From contig JAJYWA010000007.1 in the NCBI GenBank assembly GCA_021791755.1, positions 1 through 47,141 of the forward strand: a DNA stretch of 47,141 nucleotides, given 5' to 3'. Each line of letters begins with the position of its first letter. Position 1 is the first letter of the stretch. Shown piece by piece: positions 23,925-35,134 of this stretch. Origin of the DNA: Actinomycetes bacterium. GTDB lineage: Bacteria; Actinomycetota; Acidimicrobiia; Acidimicrobiales; JAJZXF01. Below the pieces are notes generated by a model. The model was not told the origin of the DNA, did no database searches, and worked only from the letters and a program-made list of their open reading frames with translations. Made by a program: the position numbers and the translations under genes.

Positions 23925-25109
23925 TCAGGGGCCGTCGAGGTTCTCGACGGCCTCGAGGAATAGCCCCTCAGGGCTCCGAAGCGCCTGCGGGGTCGCCCGT
24001 GCCAGGGATGAGCGTACGGTCGCATGGGGCTCTGTCTCCGCCAAGACCTCTTTGAGCGTCGCGACGAGCCTTCCCTGCAGCACGGATGCCCGGTCAACGC
24101 CGGTGCGGAACCTGCAAAGGACTGCAAAGGCGCCTGGGGCCACCCTCGCGATGTCGTCGTCGTGGCGAACGCAGCCTTCGAGTTGGGCTGCCGCAGCGCG
24201 CACGAGCTCGTCTGCCGATGCTGCCCCGTGCTCGCAGTCGGGCGTGTCGACGATCTCGAGGAGCAGGATGGCCAGCTCGTTCTCACCCTTCTCGATGGTG
24301 CCCAGGGCGTGTCCGAGCTTTGCAAGAAATACTGCGGCGCCGGGCAGCCCCGTCACGGGATCTGGGTCGAGCATCGCGGCCAAGGCATCGTGTGTCCGCG
24401 CTACCGGATCGTTGGATGTCCTGATGCCGGCAGCCGCAGCGTCGGGCGGCGCGCCCTGGGACGCGAGGATCTGCCTGGCAGCCTCCTCTGCGGCGGGATG
24501 GCGCCTGTCGACCAAGGGTCGTCCGGGTTGCCGGTGGTCCCTGAGCCACAACGCTGGGGCTGAGCCGAACACCTCTTCGCGAGCTTTCATGTGAGCCGAG
24601 AGACGCATCGCAAGCCCGTTGAGGGCATCCAGCTGGTCTTCGTCGAAGTAGCCGGTTGCCGGGTTGACGACGCACAGAAGCCCCCGTACCTCGTCGGAAA
24701 TTCCCCGGTCGATGACGGCCGCCGCCGCTATGGTCACGCGATGGCCGCCGTTGAACGCTGATGTGGCGTCTCGCTCGTCCATCTGGGCTCCACCGCTCGG
24801 CTCTACTTCGCCGCGCCCTGTGCCGTCATCTGCGTCATCATCGATGAGCGCTGGCGCAACGAGGACCTTTCCCCCCTCGAGGCCCGGGTCTTCCCAGACG
24901 CCGTAGGCCATCTTGCATAGAACCTCGGGCGTCCAGGACGCGTGCTCAGGGAAGGTGGAGGTGAGCCGCAAGGCACCGTCCGCGTGCCGCAAGGCGAGGA
25001 ACGCGACGTCGGCGGCGCACAGGTCCCATGCGGTCCGGAGAAGGTTGGTGGCGGTTCCTCCGCTGGACTGGCTCATCACTTCGGTGAGACTAGCGGCCCG
25101 CCGTCCCAT
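23925..25109 (-). CDS. GAF-like plus degenerate GGDEF protein, candidate c-di-GMP receptor
   Basis: 394 residues. The N-terminal 160 residues look like a GAF domain (TNLLRTAWDLCAADVAFLAL; IAAAAVIDRG) and resemble the N-terminus of the active cyclase at 33111-34976. The C-terminal half is a GGDEF fold starting DPVTGLPGAAVFLAKLGHAL, but the signature is APGAF instead of GGDEF, so it should not make c-di-GMP. The inhibitory-site RxxD is kept as RHDD exactly five residues upstream. Enzymatically dead GGDEF domains with an intact I-site act as c-di-GMP receptors in polysaccharide systems such as PelD. The start at 25109 or Met at 25076 is undecided. Confidence 0.8.
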   Translation of the reverse strand: MGRRAASLTEVMSQSSGGTATNLLRTAWDLCAADVAFLALRHADGALRLTSTFPEHASWTPEVLCKMAYGVWEDPGLEGGKVLVAPALIDDDADDGTGRGEVEPSGGAQMDERDATSAFNGGHRVTIAAAAVIDRGISDEVRGLLCVVNPATGYFDEDQLDALNGLAMRLSAHMKAREEVFGSAPALWLRDHRQPGRPLVDRRHPAAEEAARQILASQGAPPDAAAAGIRTSNDPVARTHDALAAMLDPDPVTGLPGAAVFLAKLGHALGTIEKGENELAILLLEIVDTPDCEHGAASADELVRAAAAQLEGCVRHDDDIARVAPGAFAVLCRFRTGVDRASVLQGRLVATLKEVLAETEPHATVRSSLARATPQALRSPEGLFLEAVENLDGP

Positions 25110-25197
25110 GGGCGTACGGTTGCCGTACCTGCCGCACAGGCGCTGCGCGACTCACATCCTGCGAGCCGCTCCCGGGCGAGCCTATGATGGCGCCGTT

Positions 25198-25716
25198 GTG
25201 GACGCCACCCGGGCGGTATCAGCCGCAGTTGTGACCGTTGCCGGAAATGAGCTGATCGACTCGTGCCGGATGCGCTTCGATCCATCGGCGGCTCGCGGGA
25301 TGCCTGCGCACATTACGGTTCTCTACCCGTTTGCCAGCGTCGAAGAGCTGCGCGGGGACGTGGTTAGCGCCTTGGAGGACGTCTGTGCGCGCACCAAGCC
25401 CTTCGACTTCGAGCTGGTAGATCTCGGGTCTTTCCCAGGCGTCCTCTACCTCGTGCCGGAGCCGCAGGGGAAGTTCGTCGATCTTGTAGAGTCCCTGTCT
25501 CGTGCGCTGCCGGCCTGGCCACCGTACTCTGGCGCATATGCCGAGGTGGTCCCGCACCTTACGATCGCGCAGCGCCGCAGGGTTCCACGGCGGGCTCGCA
25601 GGCAGCTCTCCGCTGGGCTGCCTTTGGCATGCCGGGCGTCTTTTCTTGATGTGCTGGTCGAAGAGGATGCTGGATGGCGGACACTTCGTCGGTTCGAGCT
25701 GGGCGCTGGGGAGTAG
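25198..25716 (+). CDS. 2H phosphoesterase (2'-5' RNA ligase family)
   Basis: 172 residues with the two HxT/S-type motifs of the 2H superfamily, HITVLYP and HLTIAQ, about 95 residues apart. The fold is otherwise typical: FPGVLYLVPEP between the motifs and FLDVLVEEDAGWRTLRRFEL at the end. Members hydrolyse cyclic or 2'-5' phosphodiester bonds in RNA or nucleotides; the substrate is unknown. The GTG at 25198 is the first start giving only family-like sequence; longer in-frame starts would overlap the divergent GGDEF gene. The ribosome site is weak, so the transcript may be leaderless. Confidence 0.82.
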   Translation: MDATRAVSAAVVTVAGNELIDSCRMRFDPSAARGMPAHITVLYPFASVEELRGDVVSALEDVCARTKPFDFELVDLGSFPGVLYLVPEPQGKFVDLVESLSRALPAWPPYSGAYAEVVPHLTIAQRRRVPRRARRQLSAGLPLACRASFLDVLVEEDAGWRTLRRFELGAGE

Positions 25717-25760
25717 AAGGAGCCGGGTGTTGGGCTGCAGGCGGGCGATCCCCCCGTCGT

Positions 25761-26897
25761 TCAATGCAGGCGGGAGGCCCCTTGCTCCTCTGATCTCAGC
25801 GTGCTGCGGAGCGCTGCGGCAGAGAGCGGGAACGCCCCTGAGGTGATAGCCCAGGTTCCGTAGTCCCAGATCACGCCGTAGGCGACGGAGTGGGAAGCCA
25901 TCCACCTCAGCAGGTGTGTAACGAAGTAAGCATCATCGCTTCCCGCTGGACTGTCTCCCTGGGGAGCGAGGCCCCACTTCTCGATGGCGAGAGGCTTGGA
26001 GTGCAAGCTCGCGAACTCGGCGAACCAGTCGAGCCCGTAGCTCACGTTGACGAGCAGAGCCCAACGCTGCTGAGGAGTCACGGGGGTCAATGATGGAGGG
26101 GCCTGGCCCGGACTCGCGCCGGTGGTGAGCTCTTGCTCGAGGACGTCGGTGGCGATGATGTCGACGTAGGAGCTCCCTGGATAGATTGCGTTGGGGCCGA
26201 TCCCCGTCGATGTCTGGGCGGAATCCCATACGAACTGGAACCTTGCTCCCGGAACGGCGCGCATGGTGGAGACTATGTGGCGCCAGTACGCTACGTACCA
26301 GCTTGCCTCTGCAGGCGTGGTCGCGGACCACGGCAGGCCTGGTAGGTCCGCATCCCAGCCGAGCACCAAGAGAGCGTTGGACTGGTTGCTCTGGACCAGC
26401 AGTTGAGCCAACTTCGCGAAGTACCCGTCGTACGTACCGGCTGCGCCAGCTGCAAGGGTCGCTCCCGAGCCAGGCAGCATGGGGACTCCCCAGATCCGCG
26501 TGAAGCCGGAACCGGCCCACCTGCCGAGGGTCCACGTGGGTTGCGTGATACTGCTCCAGGTCGCGTTGGAGAAGAAGTCCATCGCGTAGCGAACCGGCAG
26601 CCCCAGATAGTCCTGGAAGGCATACGCGCCTGCGACGTTTCCCGGCCCGGCATAAACTCCGACACCGACACCATCTGCAATACCCCAGCCAGGCGGTTGG
26701 AGCGGAACGTGGCGTGTCACTCGTGGCTTGCCCAGAGCGCTCCCCGGCACTGAACCGGCCAGGGGAGCGCTCTTGACCGGGTGATGACCACGCGGCCCCG
26801 CAGCCCGGTCGGTCTCGAGGACGGCGAGAGCGGCTGCGAGGACCGCTATGGCAACCGCTATGGCTGGGATGCGCAGTCGCGAGCGCGTGCTATTCAA
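25761..26897 (-). CDS. Secreted glycoside hydrolase family 26-like protein
   Basis: 378 residues. An N-terminal signal or anchor segment (IPAIAVAIAVLAAALAVL) is followed by a TIM-barrel-like domain with VGVYAGPGNVAGAYAFQDYL, the opening of actinobacterial GH26-like mannanase relatives, LLVLGWDADLPGLPW, FQFVWDSAQTSTG and LAIEKWGLAPQGD. The Glu in IEKWG is placed like the GH26 nucleophile. Which Glu would act as acid/base is not clear. The gene overlaps the preceding polymerase-flippase gene by eight bases and ends the operon, so it probably trims or releases the polysaccharide made there. Confidence 0.78.
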   Translation of the reverse strand: MNSTRSRLRIPAIAVAIAVLAAALAVLETDRAAGPRGHHPVKSAPLAGSVPGSALGKPRVTRHVPLQPPGWGIADGVGVGVYAGPGNVAGAYAFQDYLGLPVRYAMDFFSNATWSSITQPTWTLGRWAGSGFTRIWGVPMLPGSGATLAAGAAGTYDGYFAKLAQLLVQSNQSNALLVLGWDADLPGLPWSATTPAEASWYVAYWRHIVSTMRAVPGARFQFVWDSAQTSTGIGPNAIYPGSSYVDIIATDVLEQELTTGASPGQAPPSLTPVTPQQRWALLVNVSYGLDWFAEFASLHSKPLAIEKWGLAPQGDSPAGSDDAYFVTHLLRWMASHSVAYGVIWDYGTWAITSGAFPLSAAALRSTLRSEEQGASRLH

Positions 26898-29800
26898 CTG
26901 GGCGGACCCCCGTCATGAGATGGTCCTTTCCTGGGGTCCTCGAGCCGTCGAAGACGCGCCGAGCCATCTGGAGCGCCGTCTTCGAAGCTTCGGCGATGAT
27001 GACGCGCGAACGTCTGTTAGTGAGGGGCAGTGGGAGCAGGACGAGCAGGAACAGGCGAGCAGGCCACGGGGCTAGGTCGAAGAATAGAGCTGGCAGGAGC
27101 GCGAGCATCCATGTGAGCGCTGGGCCCACGGTTGCAAAGGTGAGGTGCAGCGTCTTTCGGAGGGACATGAACGGCACCGCGCCGACCAGGACGCCGGCGA
27201 GCGGCGCCAGGCCTGCTGAGACCAGCCCGAGGCGTGGGATCACCAGGATGGCAACTGCTGCAGTGACCGGGAGGGCGATGGTCTCTGCCACGGCGAACCG
27301 GATGGGTGAGCGGGTGACCAGGAACGTCGCGGCAGCTACCACGAACAGCGCTTCGCAGAGCGCTGCAGCCGACATAGCCGGGAGCACCCTGAAAACCGAC
27401 TTCCAACTCGGTCCGAAGACCGTGCCGACAAGGATCGGAGAGGCGATGGTGACCGCGGCAAGTGGCAGGCCAAGCGTAGCGACCTCGAGAACGGTCCCAT
27501 CAGCGAGCCCAGCGGCAAGGTGCTCGGCGTTGTCTTTCACCCGTGAGAGTCCTGCGAGCGCGACGCGCCATGTGGACCGCACGCCGATCGACAGCATGTC
27601 GATGATCCGCCACGAGAGGGCGAGCCAACCGACTGCAGCCGCGCCCAGGTCGGCTCCGATGACGAGCGCGAGGATGGCGCGGGCGGCGCGCGGCCTCCAG
27701 ATGGACACAGAGGCTGGTATCCCGAACCGAAGCATATTTGCCGCATCACTTCTTGACCAGGCGAGCCTCGGCCACCTGCCCGCAAGACGGTAGCTGCCCG
27801 CAAACCGGACGGCCTGCCAGGTAAGGGTGCCAGCGACTGGCGCCCAGTCTCCCGCTCCGAGCAAGGCGAGTGGCAGCGCGACGGCGTACAGGGCGCTGTC
27901 GGCCACTACCTCTACGATCGCGAGCTGCTTGAAGCCGAAGGAGCGTTCGATGCGGGCTTGAGCAGGGGCCCAGAGGACGTTCAGCGGAAGGCCGATGAGC
28001 AGGACCCTCAGCAAGGGGGCGATATTGTCATGCCCGAAGAGGCCAGCTGCCAAGTACGTGCCGAGCATTAGCGCCGCCGCCATGAAGGCTGTCGTCATGC
28101 AGAGGAGCGTGAACGCTGTGTCGAAGAGGTGGTCCTGTGGGTCAGGGTGCCTTATGAGGTAGATCTCGGCGCCGACCTGAGCCACGGTGGCGCCCAGGGT
28201 GACGACGGCCGCTGCCGCCGCGTAACGGCCGAAGGCGCTGGGTCCTATGAGCCTGGTGAGGGCGAGGACCCCGCCTAGGCGGATTGCGCCGCCGATCCCC
28301 TCCCTCAACATCAGGTACGCGCCGCCCTCGATGCCCTTCGTGCGCAAACGCCGTGCCGGGTTGTCGCCTTCTTGACCAGCTGTCGCGGCTGGTGGACCCG
28401 GTGGCGGCGCAGGTGGGTTCTGGATCGACGAGAGCAGCTCGAGGTCCATCAGGTCCACGTCACGCAATGTGTAGCCGGCATGGGCCGCGATCTGGGTGCC
28501 TATAGACAGGCACTCGACCTGCGTGCCGCCGATGTGTCCTGTCGCGAGCAGATCCTGGTCGTGTGACTCGAGAGAGCTCGTGGTCGGCTGGCGCGCCTGG
28601 AGATCCCCACTGCGGGCAGGTGGAGCAGGTGCGGCATCCCCACTGCGGGCAGGTGGAGCAGGGAAGCTATAGCCGGGGACCAAAGCCGGGTGGATGTCGA
28701 CCCTCCGACCGAGCGCATCTTCGAGCAGGAGACGGTGCGGGAACAGCGCCGATTGGACCACATGCTCTTCGCGCACGAAGAACCCGTGATCGCAGAGGAT
28801 GTCTCGTGCGTTGCAAGCTTCCTGCATGCCAGCCTCGCCTGTCTCGGGATTGGTCACCACGATATCCAGATCGCGGTGACGGCGGGTCTTCGTTCCCAAT
28901 AGCGCGTCTATTCCCCAACCCCCGCCGATGATTGCAGGAACTCCCTCCCGGCGAAGCAGGCTGACAATGCGCATGACGTCGCGAGTGCTCGCTCCGAGAA
29001 GGCGCCGGCGCAGCCTTCCGAGCGATGCAGCGCTCAGGCGAACAGCGGCTGCTCTCGCGGCGTGAAGGGGGTTCCTTCCCTGGTAGTCGACCGCGTCCAG
29101 CGACGGCGGTGTCGGGCTGGGTTCGAGGTGATCGGGGTTTTCAAGCGCCATCGCTGGCGCTATCCCCGACGACGTCTCGTGCAGCATCCCCGATGACGCC
29201 TCGGAGGAAGCCCCCGACAACGCATGGCGCGACCATATGGTGCTCGGCAGCAGCGATTTCTCCGGCTCTGGTTGCCGCCGAGCGACCAGAACGCCACCGA
29301 ACGTCGCGCTCGCAGGCGCCAGCAGGCCGAAAAGCGCCCAGAGCGCCTGCGGCAACCCGCCGTTGCTCACGTATGGCCAGATCGCGTCCATGGGTATCAG
29401 CACCACTGATAGGACCACGAGCGCTCGCCCGAGCGCGACCTCCATGGGATCCGAGCTGCGTGCCGCCTTTCGCGCCCGATCGATCATTGCCCAGCTCATC
29501 GCACCGAAGAGCACGAGCACTATGATGCCGCCCTCCATGAGAAGCGTTATGTACTGTGACTCGGTGTACTGCCAATCGACGTTGCCTGGGAGGCTGATCC
29601 CGTACCCGGTGAGTGGTTTGGCTGCTATAGCTGGGACGTACTCGGTTGTCCAGACCTGCCACCGGAACGCGATCGTCTGGGGTACGCCCACACTTCGTGA
29701 GCTGCCTGCCGTCGTGCCGAACTCGGTCACCATACGTTGGCCGAGGTAGGAGCCGAACGCGATGATCACAACCAGCGTGCCGACCCCAAGCCAGGTGAGC

Positions 29801-30927
29801 ACCCGCTTTGAACGGCGTGCCCAAACACCGAGGATCACGGCTCCGGCGAGCAACCCGCCCATCGCGGATATCTCAGCGGTGAGCATAAGGGCCGACATCG
29901 ACAGGGCCGTCACCACCTTCATGGTCCGGGGCCTGTCGCGGAAGGTGTAAAGCAGTGCAAAGGAGCACAAAGGTATGAGGACTACCGTCAGGTAACCCGC
30001 CAGCGCTGTCCACTGGTCGAACGGACCGGTGGCCCTCATGAAGACGTGGTACGCCGAGGATCCGAGCACCGTGCTGCCGGTGAGCTTCACGATCAACGAG
30101 TCGATGGCGTGCAGCCGGGACTGTTGCGCTATCGCCAGAAGAGATACCGGGATGCTCGCTATGAGGAAGGCGATCAGGGCGTTCCTGCGTTCTTTTCGTG
30201 ATCTAAGAGATACCCGCACGCCTCGGTAGATGAGAAAGAACTGAAGCTGGCCAATGGCGGTTCCCCAGTTGGAAATGGTCAAGTGCTCATGCAGCAAGAC
30301 TGCATTGATGCCGGCCATCGCCGCCCAGCCGACCCCGTAGATGAAGAGCAGCCAGTCCAGAGCCGCCCAACGAACGGCATCCTTGCGCCGCGTGGCGACG
30401 AGCACCGTTACCCCCACCGCGCCGATCAGCGCCTCGGAGAGACGTATGTGGGGGACTGGGACTCCAGGTTGGAACCCCGACACTATGGGAACGATCGCAA
30501 CCAGTATGTAGCCGCCAAGAGCAGGACGCACGAGGACCATGGTCACTACGGCGAGCCCGCCGACAGCTGCGATCGCCAGCTTGATGTCGTACACGGCCGC
30601 GATGCCGATGCCCAGCCCGCCGAAGATGGCCGCCATAGCAAGCAGCACGTCGCGTGGCGCTGAGGTGAGCCAGCTCTGTGCTGTCGTCGTCGAGTCCTCG
30701 CCGACGGTGTGTGCGAGCGTCGTAGTCCTGGCTGTGACCAGTGCTACGGGCTGGATGCCCGCCGGTGTGCCTCCGTCGTCGGGTTTGCCGGCGTGCCGGC
30801 GTTCATGAGCGCCGTCGCCGGGACGGCCGGGATGGCCGGGCTGGCCGGGATGCGCACATTCTCCGGCTTCGAGACCTTCGAGCACCCGCGACCGCGCACC
30901 GGGAGCGAGGGCGGCTGGGCCTGCCAA
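26890..30927 (-). CDS. Wzy-like polymerase / nucleotidyltransferase / Wzx-like flippase triple fusion
   Basis: 1345 residues from TTG, three bases after the upstream stop. After about 85 low-complexity residues, residues about 90-580 form a polytopic O-antigen polymerase/ligase-like domain (ATGPFDQWTALAGYLTVVL; GYGISLPGNVDWQYTESQY). Residues about 640-840 are a soluble nucleotidyltransferase like ANT(2''): GGGWGIDALLGTKTRRHRD, then LDIVV, later RRVDIHPAL and a closing LRDVDLMDLELL. Residues about 860-1320 are a multi-helix flippase domain (GGAIRLGGVLALTRLIGPSA; NVLWAPAQARIERSFGFKQL). Wzx flips lipid-linked repeat units and Wzy polymerises them; they are normally separate proteins. The frame is continuous. 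The operon also encodes the chain-length protein and a glycosidase. Confidence 0.85.
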   Translation of the reverse strand: MAGPAALAPGARSRVLEGLEAGECAHPGQPGHPGRPGDGAHERRHAGKPDDGGTPAGIQPVALVTARTTTLAHTVGEDSTTTAQSWLTSAPRDVLLAMAAIFGGLGIGIAAVYDIKLAIAAVGGLAVVTMVLVRPALGGYILVAIVPIVSGFQPGVPVPHIRLSEALIGAVGVTVLVATRRKDAVRWAALDWLLFIYGVGWAAMAGINAVLLHEHLTISNWGTAIGQLQFFLIYRGVRVSLRSRKERRNALIAFLIASIPVSLLAIAQQSRLHAIDSLIVKLTGSTVLGSSAYHVFMRATGPFDQWTALAGYLTVVLIPLCSFALLYTFRDRPRTMKVVTALSMSALMLTAEISAMGGLLAGAVILGVWARRSKRVLTWLGVGTLVVIIAFGSYLGQRMVTEFGTTAGSSRSVGVPQTIAFRWQVWTTEYVPAIAAKPLTGYGISLPGNVDWQYTESQYITLLMEGGIIVLVLFGAMSWAMIDRARKAARSSDPMEVALGRALVVLSVVLIPMDAIWPYVSNGGLPQALWALFGLLAPASATFGGVLVARRQPEPEKSLLPSTIWSRHALSGASSEASSGMLHETSSGIAPAMALENPDHLEPSPTPPSLDAVDYQGRNPLHAARAAAVRLSAASLGRLRRRLLGASTRDVMRIVSLLRREGVPAIIGGGWGIDALLGTKTRRHRDLDIVVTNPETGEAGMQEACNARDILCDHGFFVREEHVVQSALFPHRLLLEDALGRRVDIHPALVPGYSFPAPPARSGDAAPAPPARSGDLQARQPTTSSLESHDQDLLATGHIGGTQVECLSIGTQIAAHAGYTLRDVDLMDLELLSSIQNPPAPPPGPPAATAGQEGDNPARRLRTKGIEGGAYLMLREGIGGAIRLGGVLALTRLIGPSAFGRYAAAAAVVTLGATVAQVGAEIYLIRHPDPQDHLFDTAFTLLCMTTAFMAAALMLGTYLAAGLFGHDNIAPLLRVLLIGLPLNVLWAPAQARIERSFGFKQLAIVEVVADSALYAVALPLALLGAGDWAPVAGTLTWQAVRFAGSYRLAGRWPRLAWSRSDAANMLRFGIPASVSIWRPRAARAILALVIGADLGAAAVGWLALSWRIIDMLSIGVRSTWRVALAGLSRVKDNAEHLAAGLADGTVLEVATLGLPLAAVTIASPILVGTVFGPSWKSVFRVLPAMSAAALCEALFVVAAATFLVTRSPIRFAVAETIALPVTAAVAILVIPRLGLVSAGLAPLAGVLVGAVPFMSLRKTLHLTFATVGPALTWMLALLPALFFDLAPWPARLFLLVLLPLPLTNRRSRVIIAEASKTALQMARRVFDGSRTPGKDHLMTGVRPVE
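28603..28662 (-). repeat. 27-bp repeat, two copies at 33-bp period, inside the fusion gene
   Basis: Two copies of a 27-base unit starting ATCCCCACTGCGGGCAGG lie at 28603-28629 and 28636-28662. The 33-base period is in frame and encodes a repeated APPARSGD within the nucleotidyltransferase region. Confidence 0.85.
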
Positions 30928-30930
30928 GGT

Positions 30931-33096
<2,166 letters not shown>

Positions 33097-33110
33097 TCGA
33101 GGATCACCGC

Positions 33111-34976
33111 CTAGTCTTCATAGTTCTTCATCCGCATGGTCTTCATCTGGTACAGCTCACGGTCAGCGCGCACGAGCACCGAGGTGGCATCGTCGGTACG
33201 TCCGTCGGCGATCACCGACCCAAGGGTGACGAGGACGCTGATGGTCTGGTTGCGGACCTGATAAGGGTCGGACAGGACGGTTCGAACCCTCCGCATGACC
33301 GCGTCGAGCTCCGCTGGGTCAGGTGACGAGGAGTAGGCAACTGCAGCGAATTCGTCACCTCCGAGCCTCGCTACAGTGTCGCTTGGCCTGAGGACCCCTT
33401 CAAGGCGCCGCGCGACAGCGGTGAGCACTTCGTCGCCGATGTCGTGCCCGTATGTGTCGTTCACGAGCTTGAGACCGTCCAGGTCGCAGAAGAGCAGGCT
33501 TGCCCTTCCGCCTTCCCTGCGGGAGCGCACGAGTGCTCGGGTCAGGTGGTCCAGCAGGAGCGAGCGGTTTGCAACGCCGGTGAGCGGATCATAGAGGGCG
33601 AGCCTGGTCAGCCAGGCCTCGTGCTCTCGCTGTGGCGACGAATCGTGAAGGAGCAGAAGTGCTCCAAGTCCAGCGCCCCCGATCTCCAAGGGCTGGGCCG
33701 AGGCGGTTATCCAGCGTGGTCCGCCCTTTTCTCGGGGGAGTTGTAGCTGCTCGCTTCGGACGGTTGCTCCGCCGAGGGCCCGTGTCAGCGGGTGCTCGGC
33801 GGAGTTGATCCGCGTGCCGTCCGATGAGAGCAAGGAAATGTTCTGCGGGAAGGGACGTCCGAGGAGCTCCGAGTTCGGGGGGAGCCCCTGGAGCGCCAGC
33901 GCCGACGGGTTGGCCAGCAGCACGGTTCCGTGGCTGTCGCATGCGATGAGCCCGTCCTCGAGGGCATCGATGACGGAGTGGGCGGTGTGAAGCTCGTCGA
34001 CGTTCTGAGATGTTCCCCGGGGCCCTTCGGACCGCTCAGACCCCTCGGCCACGATGCGCAGGCTTGCCACGAAGCACTTTCCCAGGTGGCTGCTCTGCAA
34101 CTCTGCTCCGCAGATGTCCACCTGCACATCTGCACGTTCGCCGCGGAACATCTTTACCCGACGTCCCGGTGGAGGCTGCCCAACGATCATCTTCACCAGC
34201 TCCCGGGCTGTGTGGCCTTCAGCGAAGACGGGATCGAACGGGTCTATGAGGTCTGCTATCTCTCTACCGAGGATGTTCGCCGCACCGTCGTTGCCCAGCA
34301 CCGATGAGATGGTCTCGCTCGCATATAGCACTGTGCCGTCTTCCCGAGCCACGAGCACCGGGTCGGGCACGTGTCCGACCACCTCTTCGAGGAAGGTGCC
34401 GGCGCGTGCAGGTGCGAGGATTGGCTTGTCCTGCTGGCCCGGGGCGTTATGCTCGCCCGGCTCATGGCGCTCGCCCGGCTCATGGCGCTCGCCCGGCTGA
34501 CGCGGCCACACGGTTGTCTCGGTCGCGGACCGGCGGGTGTAAGCGAGCCTGCTCGCCAGCCGACTTGCTATCCTCGAGAGTCCGAAGCGGAGCTCGTCAT
34601 CGATGCTGATGGGCGCCGTGTCGACGATTCCAAGCAGGCCAATGTGCTCCGTTTCGCCGCTAGCAGGATCGCGAACGGGCACCACTTTGCAGAGCATGCG
34701 CGTGACGCCTGGGCGCTCCGTGCTTGCGGGCTCGAACCCCGTGAACATCTCAGCGCCGAAGGCATCGGGATGCGCCAGGCAGCTCCGCGCGAGAGCGCTG
34801 ACACGGTCTCGGGTCTCGGGTCGCGCTCCCTCGGGGGGGAGCGCGACGGTCACGTCGCCATCAGGTGTTACGAGGAAGCAGGCCAGAGCCGCGCAGAGGT
34901 CCCGTGCAAGCTGGAGAAGCTCAACAGAAGGCTCATCAAGCGCGAGCTGTTGGTCGGGACTGTTGGGATTCGTCAT
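33111..34976 (-). CDS. GAF-PAS-PAS-GGDEF diguanylate cyclase
   Basis: 621 residues, no membrane segment. A GAF-like domain (about 15-150) and two PAS domains (VVGHVPDPVLVAREDGTVLY and VIDALEDGLIACDSHGTVLL) precede a complete GGDEF domain: DPLTGVANRSLLLDHL, LLFCDLDGLKLVNDTYGHD, RPSDTVARLGGDEF. Both the active site GGDEF and the inhibitory RxxD (RPSD, five residues upstream) are intact, so it should make c-di-GMP from GTP with product inhibition. It is the first gene of the polysaccharide operon. A linker contains (RHEPGE) repeats encoded by an 18-bp tandem repeat. It is divergent from the sugar transferase operon, so the two promoters share one region. Confidence 0.93.
   Translation of the reverse strand: MTNPNSPDQQLALDEPSVELLQLARDLCAALACFLVTPDGDVTVALPPEGARPETRDRVSALARSCLAHPDAFGAEMFTGFEPASTERPGVTRMLCKVVPVRDPASGETEHIGLLGIVDTAPISIDDELRFGLSRIASRLASRLAYTRRSATETTVWPRQPGERHEPGERHEPGEHNAPGQQDKPILAPARAGTFLEEVVGHVPDPVLVAREDGTVLYASETISSVLGNDGAANILGREIADLIDPFDPVFAEGHTARELVKMIVGQPPPGRRVKMFRGERADVQVDICGAELQSSHLGKCFVASLRIVAEGSERSEGPRGTSQNVDELHTAHSVIDALEDGLIACDSHGTVLLANPSALALQGLPPNSELLGRPFPQNISLLSSDGTRINSAEHPLTRALGGATVRSEQLQLPREKGGPRWITASAQPLEIGGAGLGALLLLHDSSPQREHEAWLTRLALYDPLTGVANRSLLLDHLTRALVRSRREGGRASLLFCDLDGLKLVNDTYGHDIGDEVLTAVARRLEGVLRPSDTVARLGGDEFAAVAYSSSPDPAELDAVMRRVRTVLSDPYQVRNQTISVLVTLGSVIADGRTDDATSVLVRADRELYQMKTMRMKNYED
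34452..34505 (-). repeat. 18-bp tandem repeat in the cyclase linker
   Basis: Two identical units of CTCGCCCGGCTCATGGCG and a diverged third encode repeated RHEPGE. Copy number could vary between strains without breaking the frame. Confidence 0.85.
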
Positions 34977-35134
34977 GCCTGGATCCGGGCTCTCGATGTC
35001 GGCGCGGGCTCATGCCCGGCGCACACAGCAGTCAACATGGACCGCAGGCTAGTGAGGCTCGGTACCCGCGGTGTCCCGCCAACGTACCCTGGGGGTGGGA
35101 CGCCAGCTGGACGCTGCTTTCGTACGGTGCGGCC
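34977..35134. promoter_or_regulatory. Divergent promoter region of the two polysaccharide operons
   Basis: 158 bp separate the cyclase start (minus) and the 65-residue gene (plus). Both transcription units must start here or nearby. No clear promoter boxes or palindrome were found. Confidence 0.45.
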
